A DNA stretch of 52,115 nt from contig JAQYUY010000053.1 of assembly GCA_028728195.1 (NCBI GenBank), positions 1 through 52,115 on the forward strand. Reading direction: 5' to 3'. Of the stretch, positions 7,904-15,895 are shown in pieces. This stretch comes from Endozoicomonas sp. (ex Botrylloides leachii). Lineage in GTDB: Bacteria; Pseudomonadota; Gammaproteobacteria; Pseudomonadales; Endozoicomonadaceae. The position numbers and the translations under genes are program-made. Numbering within the stretch: position 1 is the first letter of the stretch; every line of letters starts with the position of its first letter. A model generated the notes under the pieces. It saw only the letters and a list, made by a program, of their open reading frames with translations. It was not told the DNA's origin and searched no databases.

Positions 7904-10384
7904 TTAGAAAAGGTCTTTTGGAGCGAATGGTTGCTCAATGTGATCAATAAGAGAGGCATCGCTCTCTTCACCAGCAGACTTTGGAGCGAATTCTTTTCGG
8001 AAGGTTTCGAAAATAGCATCTTTATCTGTCTGGCGAGCAAGTTTTCCTGTTTTAGGGTTAATCTTAAGGGTGATCATTCCATCAGGTCTTGGACGCTTAT
8101 GCTCTGGCATATTTTTTAATGCAGTTTGCATAAATTCAAGCCAGATAGGTAGTGCTGCATTTGCACCATATTCCCATTTTCCTAATGTGGAATAGTTGTC
8201 CATACCCACCCAGACACTGGTTAAGATATCAGGATTAAAACCGATAAACCATGCATCTTTATTATCATTGGTTGTTCCGGTTTTACCGCCAATATCATGT
8301 CTGCCTAGTACTCGGGCTTTGCGGCCAGTACCATACCAGATAACATCATGAAGCATGTCATTAATGAGGTAATTTACCCTCGGATCCATAACTTGAGGTG
8401 CTACAGGAGGCGAAGGCATGCTGGCATCATCAACACTCAGTGGTAGCGTATGCTTATTAGCAGCTTCACTGCTGGTCTCAGCTAATGCTTTTTCAGTGGG
8501 TTTATCGCCATCTGAGCGCTTTATTTTAGTATCGCAGTCATGGCAAACGATTTCAGGGTTAGCTTGAAAAACAACTTTGCCCATAGACTCTATTTTGGTG
8601 ATAAAGTAAGGTTTAATTCTGTACCCGCCATTGGCTAATACGGCGTAACCTTTAGCTAGCTCAATGGGTGTTAAAGAAACATTTCCCAAAGCTAACGATA
8701 GATTATTGGTAAGAGACCCTTCAGGGAAGCCAAATCGAGTTAAGTACTTGAGAGTGCTTATTACACCTACTTGTCGCAAAACACGGATAGAAACAAGGTT
8801 TCTAGATCGATATAAACCCGCCCGAAGACTCATAGGGCCGTTAAAGCGCATATTATCATTATTTGGCCTCCAAGCACCCTCAAGACCATCATCATGAAAT
8901 ACAATAGGTGCGTCGTTGATGATTGTGGCTGGCGTCATACCATGAGCCAGTGCAGATGCATAAATAAATGGCTTAAAGGCCGATCCTGCCTGACGAACGG
9001 CCTGTGTTGCTCTGTTGTACATGCTATCGTAGAAGTTAAACCCACCTACAAGCGCAAGAATAGCGCCATTATCAGGATTTATGGAAACTAATGACGACTG
9101 TGCCTCAGGCTCTTGAGCGAGGCGGTAAAGCCCATCAGCCATCTTGCGTACCCAAATCAAGTCACCCGCCTGTAGAATCTCTTCGGCATCCTTAGGAGCG
9201 TAGCCATAGGCGTTAACATTCAGGAATTTTTTTGCCCATTTCAGGTTATCCCAATCAATTTGATTGTGCTGCCCATTTTTAAGCAATATAGAGACTTGTT
9301 TATCTTCCACATCAAGCACAACAGTGGGCTGTAAAATACTGATAGAGCGCATTTTGTTCAGGGTATTCTGCCACTGCTCTTCATTGGTCTGACCTTGTTC
9401 TTTAAGGTTGCTGATAGGGCCAACATAACCATGCCGCTCGTTGTATGCCATTAAGCCATCAGTAACAGACGTATTAGCTGCTTCTTGAAGCTGACTATCA
9501 ATGGTTGTATAGACTTTGAAGCCTTCTGTATAGGCATCATCACCAAAGCGTTCGACCATTTCCTGTCGCACCATTTCGGCAACATAAGGGGCTTGAACAT
9601 CGATCTTAATTCTGTGGTAGCGAGCAGTTACTGGCTGAATGGAGGCTTGTTCATATTGTGCATTAGAAATATAGCCGAGCTCTTTCATTCTACTAAGAAT
9701 CCAATTTCGGCGCTGTACGGCACGCTCAGGATCATTAATAGGGTTGTATCGAGATGGCGCTTTAGGTAATCCAGCAATCATGGCTATCTGCGCCAGAGAG
9801 AGCTCATTGACTGACTTCTCGTAATAGACTTGTGCAGCAGCTTCTACACCATAAGCTCTGTTTCCTAGGTAGATTTTATTTAGGTAAAGCTCAAAGATTT
9901 CATCTTTTGATAGCTCTCTGTCAATTTGTAGAGCTAATAAGATCTCATTGAACTTTCTTGAGAAGACGCGCTCACGGCTCAAGAAAAAATTTTTAGCTAC
10001 CTGCATAGTAATGGTGCTACCACCGGACTGAATATGCCCGCTCGATATAAGTTGTACAGTGGCTCTGAGCAAGCCAATAGGGTCAACACCTGGATGGGAA
10101 TAAAAACGATCATCTTCGGCAGCCATAAAGGCATGCGTCATATCTTTAGGCACGTCTTCAAAATGAATGGGTTGTCGACGTTTCTCACCAAACTCAGCAA
10201 TCAACTTTTTGTCACGAGAATAGATTCGTAAAGGTGTTTGCATATGAAAATCCTTGAGCGACTCAACCGCAGGTAGCGATGGGCTCAGGTACAGAAAGCC
10301 ACTAGCAGCAATAACACACAAGCTGCTTATAGATGCCAGTGCAGACCATGTTAAAAAACGTAATAGTTTTACCGATCGTTTCAT
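7904..10384 (-). CDS. mrcA: Penicillin-binding protein 1A
   Basis: A bifunctional class A PBP that polymerises glycan strands and cross-links them, anchored in the inner membrane by one helix (about residues 10-33). The GT51 glycosyltransferase domain shows the catalytic glutamate in AAEDDRFYSHPGVD (Glu90) and GGSTITMQVAKN. An OB-like insert follows. The transpeptidase domain has SAFK (Ser468, Lys471), SRN in GLYRSRNLVS, and KTGTT near residue 700. The length of 826 residues is normal (called ponA in pseudomonads). It is divergent from pilM, the arrangement known from Pseudomonas. Confidence 0.96.
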   Translation of the reverse strand: MKRSVKLLRFLTWSALASISSLCVIAASGFLYLSPSLPAVESLKDFHMQTPLRIYSRDKKLIAEFGEKRRQPIHFEDVPKDMTHAFMAAEDDRFYSHPGVDPIGLLRATVQLISSGHIQSGGSTITMQVAKNFFLSRERVFSRKFNEILLALQIDRELSKDEIFELYLNKIYLGNRAYGVEAAAQVYYEKSVNELSLAQIAMIAGLPKAPSRYNPINDPERAVQRRNWILSRMKELGYISNAQYEQASIQPVTARYHRIKIDVQAPYVAEMVRQEMVERFGDDAYTEGFKVYTTIDSQLQEAANTSVTDGLMAYNERHGYVGPISNLKEQGQTNEEQWQNTLNKMRSISILQPTVVLDVEDKQVSILLKNGQHNQIDWDNLKWAKKFLNVNAYGYAPKDAEEILQAGDLIWVRKMADGLYRLAQEPEAQSSLVSINPDNGAILALVGGFNFYDSMYNRATQAVRQAGSAFKPFIYASALAHGMTPATIINDAPIVFHDDGLEGAWRPNNDNMRFNGPMSLRAGLYRSRNLVSIRVLRQVGVISTLKYLTRFGFPEGSLTNNLSLALGNVSLTPIELAKGYAVLANGGYRIKPYFITKIESMGKVVFQANPEIVCHDCDTKIKRSDGDKPTEKALAETSSEAANKHTLPLSVDDASMPSPPVAPQVMDPRVNYLINDMLHDVIWYGTGRKARVLGRHDIGGKTGTTNDNKDAWFIGFNPDILTSVWVGMDNYSTLGKWEYGANAALPIWLEFMQTALKNMPEHKRPRPDGMITLKINPKTGKLARQTDKDAIFETFRKEFAPKSAGEESDASLIDHIEQPFAPKDLF

Positions 10385-10804
10385 GCAGTCAATATTTCCT
10401 ACCCAACGTGGCTTTCTTTATTACCGCTGCAATACTTGCTCTATATCTGACAGCGTTCTTAGCCCTTAGAATCATAGAACACTCAGTGCGATTGGCGATA
10501 CAAAGCTCAGCAACTCATATCAAACTGTTAACTCAGCATCAGCAAGAGATTATCCATGCTAATAACCAAAGTGCTTTAGTACATTGTATGCAGCCTATTT
10601 ATAGAGGACAAAGTGCCATTATAAAGGGTTACGGGTCAGGTTGACATAAGAGCATGTAAAACTTAAGAGCTGATTAAGCATCGATAGATGCTTCTTGATA
10701 ATTGCGTAAATCAAGATCGTGATATTTAATGAAAATTAGAGGGTAGTATAATTTGTATTTCAGGCATCACCTTTTTTAATCTCTGAAGAAAAGGATTTTT
10801 TTCA
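10385..10804. promoter_or_regulatory. Divergent mrcA/pilM control region
   Basis: A 420-base gap. A perfect TATAAT (10747-10752) lies 53 bases before the pilM start, with only a weak -35. A perfect TTGACA (10641-10646), with a weak TAAGAG 17 bases on, may be a second pilM-directed promoter. A perfect hairpin AAGCATC/GATGCTT (10676-10693) sits between the two. Nothing else is recognisable. Confidence 0.4.
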
Positions 10805-11869
10805 GTGTTTGCACTGTTTGAGAAGAAAAACAAAATATTTCTTGGCGTGGATATTAGTTCAACGGCGATAAAGTTAATTGAACTGAGTCTTAGCCGCACA
10901 GGCTACCGAGTGGAAGCTTTTGGGTCAGAATGTTTACCTGATGGTGCCATTGTAGAGAATAATATTCACGATACAGAAATTGTCGGCAAAGTTATTGAGA
11001 AAGCCCTCACTCGATCTGGTTCCCGTTTAAAGCAAGCAGCGATTGCAGTCTCTGGTGCGGCTGTTATCACTAAACTAATAGAAATGGATGCGTCGCTTAG
11101 TGATAGTGAAATGGATGCGCAAATTGTTGTCGAAGCTGATCAGTATGTTCCTTATCCTCTTGACGAAGTTGCTATTGATTTTGAAGTTCAATCTTTAAGT
11201 GCTGATAACCCTCAGCGTGCCAACGTTTTGTTGGCAGCTTGTCGCAGTGAAAATGTTGAACTAAGAGAAGAGGTATTAGCTATTGCTGGGCTTGAGGCAT
11301 CCGTTGTGGATGTAGAGGCTTTAGTAATGGAAAGAGCTTTTTCACTGGTAGAAGGACAAGTAACTACAGATGAGATAAATCCTCTCATTGCTGTTGTTAA
11401 TATTGGTGCTTTTAGTACTTCTCTCTATGTATTGCAAAAAGGGAAGACAATTTATACAAGAGAACAAATTTTTGGCGGCCAGCAACTTACTGAAAACATT
11501 GAGAAAACCTATGATATGACGCCTGTTGAGGCTGAGCGTGCAAAGAAAAATAATCAGCTACCTGATGACTATGAGCACAGAGTGCTCGATCCTTTTCGAA
11601 CGTCAGTTATTCAACATATTTCTCGATCTCTTCAGTTTTTTTATTCATCTAGTGAATATGATCAGGTCAATGCTGTTATTCTCAGTGGCGGTACTGCATC
11701 AGTACAAGGTTTAGCTGAAGCTTTGCAGAAAAACTTGGCTACAGATACGGTTATAGCTAATCCCTTTGCAGATATGTCTTTATCCAGAAAAGTGAATGCT
11801 GCAAACCTGAAAAAAGAAGCGCCTGCACTAATGATTGCTTGCGGGCTTGCCATGCGGAGTTTTGATTGA
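10805..11869 (+). CDS. pilM: Type IV pilus assembly protein PilM
   Basis: A cytoplasmic actin-like ATPase-fold protein that binds the N-terminus of PilN and links the inner-membrane alignment complex to the pilus motors. FLGVDISSTAIKLIELS is the phosphate-1 loop. VNIGAFSTSLYV and ILSGGTASVQGL are the later nucleotide-binding loops. Length is 354 residues, as expected. The start is a GTG with AAGGA nine bases upstream. It is first of the pilMNOPQ operon, and its stop overlaps the pilN start by one base (TGATG). Confidence 0.95.
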   Translation: MFALFEKKNKIFLGVDISSTAIKLIELSLSRTGYRVEAFGSECLPDGAIVENNIHDTEIVGKVIEKALTRSGSRLKQAAIAVSGAAVITKLIEMDASLSDSEMDAQIVVEADQYVPYPLDEVAIDFEVQSLSADNPQRANVLLAACRSENVELREEVLAIAGLEASVVDVEALVMERAFSLVEGQVTTDEINPLIAVVNIGAFSTSLYVLQKGKTIYTREQIFGGQQLTENIEKTYDMTPVEAERAKKNNQLPDDYEHRVLDPFRTSVIQHISRSLQFFYSSSEYDQVNAVILSGGTASVQGLAEALQKNLATDTVIANPFADMSLSRKVNAANLKKEAPALMIACGLAMRSFD

Positions 11870-12435
11870 TGGCAAAAATCAACTTACTTCCATGGCGGGA
11901 GGAGCTTAGAGAATTAAGGAAGAAAGTATTTTTTGGTATATTTTGTGGCGCTATCTTATTAGCTCTGGTAACTCTTTTTATTATTGATAGATTTATTAAT
12001 AGTGCTATTAATACGCAACAAATAAGAAATCAGTATCTGAATAATGAGATTACTCAGCTTGAAAAAAAAATAGTGGCTATCAAGGATATTAAAGCCAAGA
12101 AAATTTTATTATTGGAGCGGATGGATGTTATTAAGGGATTGCAGGGTAACCGGTCTGTTATTGTTCAGGTTTTTGATCAGTTAGCGCGTGTTGTTCCAGA
12201 AGGTATTTATTTTAAAACGCTTAAAATTGAAGGGGACCTTATTTCATTAGTAGGTATTGCAGAGTCCAATAACCGAGTGGCTGCTTTAATGCGCCAGTTA
12301 GATGCTTCTCAATGGTTCACTAACCCCAACCTTACAGCCGTTCGTAAAGTAAATGATGAGGGTGAGCGGTTAAATGAATTTGATCTTAATTTTATTAAAG
12401 TAAAACCTAATAATGAAGGGGAATCATCATTATGA
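11869..12435 (+). CDS. pilN: Type IV pilus assembly protein PilN
   Basis: A bitopic inner-membrane protein of the pilus alignment subcomplex. The cytoplasmic N-terminus AKINLLPWREE is the conserved PilM-binding motif. One membrane helix follows (about residues 21-41), then a coiled coil (EITQLEKKIVAIKDIKAKK) and a periplasmic ferredoxin-like domain. Length is 188 residues from the ATG that overlaps the pilM stop; the TTG at 11866 is not needed. It overlaps pilO by four bases. Confidence 0.94.
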   Translation: MAKINLLPWREELRELRKKVFFGIFCGAILLALVTLFIIDRFINSAINTQQIRNQYLNNEITQLEKKIVAIKDIKAKKILLLERMDVIKGLQGNRSVIVQVFDQLARVVPEGIYFKTLKIEGDLISLVGIAESNNRVAALMRQLDASQWFTNPNLTAVRKVNDEGERLNEFDLNFIKVKPNNEGESSL

Positions 12436-13049
12436 GCATTCTCGATTCCCTTAAAAATCTAAGCGAATTAGATATTAATAGCCTTGACTTTGAAAATATC
12501 GGTGACTGGCCTGATTCCATTAAGGCGGTTTTCTGTGGAATAGGTTTTGTCATTACTTTAATTCTTGGTTATCAGTTTCATATAACAGACTTGCTTGCGG
12601 TGTCTGGTCGAGTGGAAGTTAAAGAGAAAAAATTAAAAGATAAGTATATTCTAAAGGCGCGAGATGCTGCTCATCTTGACCATTATGTAAAACAGATGAA
12701 GGAGATGGAAACCTATTTTGGAGCCTTGCTCAGGCAGTTACCGGGTGATACTGAAGTACCTGGATTATTAGATGATATTACTTATACGGCCAGAGGTGCT
12801 GGTTTACAGGTAGAGCACATTCGATTAAAGCCAGAGCTGGTTAATGAATTCTATATTGAGTTGCCTATTAGCATTTTAGTAAAAGGAACATACCATGATT
12901 TTGGTAACTTTATCAGTGGTACAGCGGCATTATCTCGCATAGTTACATTACATGATTTATCCATTAAGCCTGAGAGTGGTAGTGGCACACTCGCAATGGA
13001 GATTTTGGCCAAGACATATCGTTATAGGGATACTGGAGGAGGGCGATGA
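12432..13049 (+). CDS. pilO: Type IV pilus assembly protein PilO
   Basis: Inner-membrane partner of PilN. A short cytoplasmic N-terminus is followed by one helix (about 33-54: VFCGIGFVITLILGYQF), a coiled coil and a periplasmic ferredoxin-like domain (LPGDTEVPGLLDDITYTARGAGL, then YHDFGNFISGTAALSRIVTLHDL). Length is 205 residues. Its ATG overlaps the pilN stop in ATGA and it overlaps pilP by four bases, so translation is coupled across pilM-P. Confidence 0.94.
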   Translation: MSILDSLKNLSELDINSLDFENIGDWPDSIKAVFCGIGFVITLILGYQFHITDLLAVSGRVEVKEKKLKDKYILKARDAAHLDHYVKQMKEMETYFGALLRQLPGDTEVPGLLDDITYTARGAGLQVEHIRLKPELVNEFYIELPISILVKGTYHDFGNFISGTAALSRIVTLHDLSIKPESGSGTLAMEILAKTYRYRDTGGGR

Positions 13050-13567
13050 AAGTTCTACTCCTATTGGTGCCATTGTTTATTTTTCTTGTGGGTTGCTCTG
13101 AAGATAAAGGTATACATGATCTCGATTTATTTATGCAGCAAGCAAGATCTCAACCGGTGGGTGAGATTGAGCCTATTCCGACGCATGAAGCTTTCGAAGT
13201 AGCTAGCTATGGTGCCTCTGCTTTAAGGAGTCCCTTTGAACCGCCCAAGATAGCTTTAGAAAAGAAACAGTTTGATAGAAGCATCAGGCCGGATAGAAAC
13301 AGAGTCAAGCACCACCTTGAGCAGTTTCCTATCGCTTCTTTTTCTATGGTGGGGTATGTCAGTATAGATAAAAGTCATTGGGGTTTGGTTCGTAACAACA
13401 ACCGTGTATTCAGGGTCAAGGAAGGTGATTATCTTGGTCGCAATCATGGCCGTATTACATCAATAAACGAAGAAGAAATTCAATTAGTGGAAATAATGCC
13501 TGTTGGAGCTGAGCTATGGGTTGAACGTTTGCGACGGATACCTTTAAGTCATTCTGATAAAAAATAG
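13046..13567 (+). CDS. pilP: Type IV pilus lipoprotein PilP
   Basis: An inner-membrane lipoprotein that connects PilNO to the secretin PilQ. It has a lipoprotein signal (LLLLVPLFIFLVGC) with the lipobox cysteine at residue 17, a disordered periplasmic linker, and a beta-rich C-terminal domain (FSMVGYVSIDKSHWGLVRNNNRVFRVKEGDYLG) typical of PilP. Length is 173 residues. pilQ follows after 76 bases. Confidence 0.93.
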   Translation: MKVLLLLVPLFIFLVGCSEDKGIHDLDLFMQQARSQPVGEIEPIPTHEAFEVASYGASALRSPFEPPKIALEKKQFDRSIRPDRNRVKHHLEQFPIASFSMVGYVSIDKSHWGLVRNNNRVFRVKEGDYLGRNHGRITSINEEEIQLVEIMPVGAELWVERLRRIPLSHSDKK

Positions 13568-13643
13568 CTTTTGAGTGGTATAATTTTTTTCCCATTTCTG
13601 CCGATTAACACCACAATCGTAAATCCGTTTGTGGGTAAGCCTA

Positions 13644-15797
13644 ATGAATAACAAGCCTCGGCAATGTTTGTATAGACGTTTGTTTGTCATTTCTTTTCTT
13701 CTAATTTCTCTGCCATTCTTTGCTCGGGGTGCTGTGCTTAAGGATATGAAGGCTGTAACCCAACCTGATGGCGTGGTGGAGCTCAAATTATTATTTGATG
13801 GTTCACCTCCCATAGCTAAAGGATACAGTATTGAGCAACCTCCCAGATTATCTATTGACCTGTCTGATACAAGCAGCGCATTAAATAAATATAATGAGTT
13901 GGGTTTTGATGCTGCTGAAAGTGTGACAGTGGTACAGTCAGGAAACAGGACACGATTGGTTGTTAAGCAAAAATCTCCTACTGGCTTTACTAGCAGACGA
14001 TCAGGTAATGCGCTTTATATTGCTATTGGTGGCGATCCGGCCACTAAGTCTGGTGGTGGACCTGCAAAGTCAATGCCCTACAAGTATGAACCAAAACTTG
14101 CCGCAGCTTATGGCGTGTCGCCTACTTTAAGCAGCCCATACCAAGACAATGAAATTACGTTGATTGACTTTAAAAGGGGAAAAGAAGGCGAAGGTAATGT
14201 AATTTTAACGCTCTCTAATGGCAATATCCCGATGGATATCAATGAAGTTTCTGGTCGAATTCGACTTCAGTTTAAAGGTGATATTTTACCAGATAAATTG
14301 AGGAATAGATTGGATGTTATCGATTTTGGTACACCTGTTCATTACATTGATGCCAAGGTAGAAAGTGGCGAAACGATTATTAATATTGAGCCTAAAGGTA
14401 ATTATGATTACCTTGCGTATCAGACAGATAATAAGCTGACCATTAGTGTCAAAACGGCATTATCAGCGAATAGTGCTAAAAAAAGAAATGCCTTGTCTTA
14501 TAAAGGCGAGAAAATGTCATTGAACTTCCAGAATATTGAAGTAAGAGCAGTGCTTCAGCTGATTGCTGATTTTACTGATTTGAATTTAGTTGCATCAGAT
14601 ACGGTAACAGGCAGTGTCACCTTACGGTTAAAGAATGTGCCTTGGGATCATGCTTTGGATATTGTACTTCAGGCAAAGGGGCTGGATAAAAGGCTTGAAG
14701 GTAATATCCTGACGGTTGCTCCTGCTGAAGAAATTGCAGCGAGAGAGAAGCAACAATTGGAAAATGAGAAGCAGATTCGTGAATTATCACCGGTTTATAC
14801 GGATCTTGTGCAAATAAATTATGCGGATGCAGCTGAATTAGCGGCCGTGCTTTCGGGAGAGAATGGAGAAAGCTTATTAACTGAACAAGGTTCAGTTCAA
14901 GTGGTTGAGCGAACCAATAGTTTATTGATTAAGGATACTCAAACCAAACTTGATGAAATTCGTGAATTATTAAGCATGATGGATATCCCTGTTCGACAAG
15001 TGCTAATTGAGGCAAGAATTGTTACGTTAAGTTCTAGCTTTAGTAAGCAGTTAGGCGTGAAATGGAGTGGGGGAGTTAATAATACCAGTAACAATAAATT
15101 AATTATCGCTGGTGGGGGTAATTCTGGTTTTCAGTTTAAAGAAGGCGAGACGGTTGTTAATAATGAAGGCTTTATAGTAGATAATATTGAAACAACATTT
15201 CGAGGAAATAATGTGTTTACAGACCTTGGCGTAGCTGGCGATACAGCAGCTCGTCTAGGTATTGGTTTTGTCACCAATGGAACATTACTGAATTTGGAAC
15301 TTTCAGCATTATTAAGTGATGGCGGAGGTGAAGTAATTTCTCAGCCTAAGGTGGTTACAGCAGATAAGCAAACGGCGCTGATCAAAGCGGGTAAACAAAT
15401 ACCTTATACTGAGGCATCATCTAGCGGTGCTACAACGGTTTCTTTTCATGATGCATTGCTATCGTTGGAGGTTACCCCTCAAATTACTCCTGAGGGGCGT
15501 GTGATTATGGATATTAAAGTTACTAATGATGATACAACAGGATCAGCACCTAATGGTGTGCCCATTATTGATAAAAATGAGATAACTACTCAAGTGCTAG
15601 TAGAAGATGGAGAAACTGTCGTTTTAGGTGGCGTATTCAAACAAACTAAGAAAAAAGAAGTCCACAAAGTACCATTGCTTGGCGACATTCCTTATATTGG
15701 TGCATTGTTTAGAAAAAAAGCCAGTTCTGATGATAAAAGTGAACTAATGGTATTCATAACTCCGAGAGTTATTCAGGATGATCTAGCGCTTCGCTAG
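13644..15797 (+). CDS. pilQ: Type IV pilus secretin PilQ
   Basis: Outer-membrane secretin through which the pilus emerges. A signal peptide (LFVISFLLISLPFFARG) is followed by peptidoglycan-binding AMIN-type repeats, the N0 STN-like domain (LNFQNIEVRAVLQLIADFTDLN), an N1 domain, and the secretin domain (IEARIVTLSSSFSKQLGVKW; GGGEVISQPKVVTADKQ; VPLLGDIPYIGALFRKK). The ATG at 13644 gives 717 residues; a TTG at 13629 would only lengthen the signal peptide. In pseudomonads aroK and aroB come next; here the next gene is a convergent M14 peptidase, so gene order breaks at this point. Confidence 0.95.
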   Translation: MNNKPRQCLYRRLFVISFLLISLPFFARGAVLKDMKAVTQPDGVVELKLLFDGSPPIAKGYSIEQPPRLSIDLSDTSSALNKYNELGFDAAESVTVVQSGNRTRLVVKQKSPTGFTSRRSGNALYIAIGGDPATKSGGGPAKSMPYKYEPKLAAAYGVSPTLSSPYQDNEITLIDFKRGKEGEGNVILTLSNGNIPMDINEVSGRIRLQFKGDILPDKLRNRLDVIDFGTPVHYIDAKVESGETIINIEPKGNYDYLAYQTDNKLTISVKTALSANSAKKRNALSYKGEKMSLNFQNIEVRAVLQLIADFTDLNLVASDTVTGSVTLRLKNVPWDHALDIVLQAKGLDKRLEGNILTVAPAEEIAAREKQQLENEKQIRELSPVYTDLVQINYADAAELAAVLSGENGESLLTEQGSVQVVERTNSLLIKDTQTKLDEIRELLSMMDIPVRQVLIEARIVTLSSSFSKQLGVKWSGGVNNTSNNKLIIAGGGNSGFQFKEGETVVNNEGFIVDNIETTFRGNNVFTDLGVAGDTAARLGIGFVTNGTLLNLELSALLSDGGGEVISQPKVVTADKQTALIKAGKQIPYTEASSSGATTVSFHDALLSLEVTPQITPEGRVIMDIKVTNDDTTGSAPNGVPIIDKNEITTQVLVEDGETVVLGGVFKQTKKKEVHKVPLLGDIPYIGALFRKKASSDDKSELMVFITPRVIQDDLALR

Positions 15798-15830
15798 GAG
15801 TTATCTATGTTTGCTTATGATTGCAATGTG

Positions 15831-15869
15831 ACCTGACAGGTACATACAAAAAATCGGTAACTGTCAGGT
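15831..15869. terminator. Hairpin between convergent pilQ and M14 peptidase genes
   Basis: Perfect 9-bp stem ACCTGACAG (15831-15839) with CTGTCAGGT (15861-15869), 21-base loop. There is no T-tract on either strand, so a terminator role is only likely from its position between two stop codons. Confidence 0.4.
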
Positions 15870-15895
15870 TAGACCTAGATCTAGACTATTACATC

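Noticed and set aside
10333..10644. 103-codon frame with a hydrophobic stretch between mrcA and pilM
   Set aside because: It overlaps the 5' end of the divergent mrcA by 52 bases, has no ribosome-binding site and lies in the control region.
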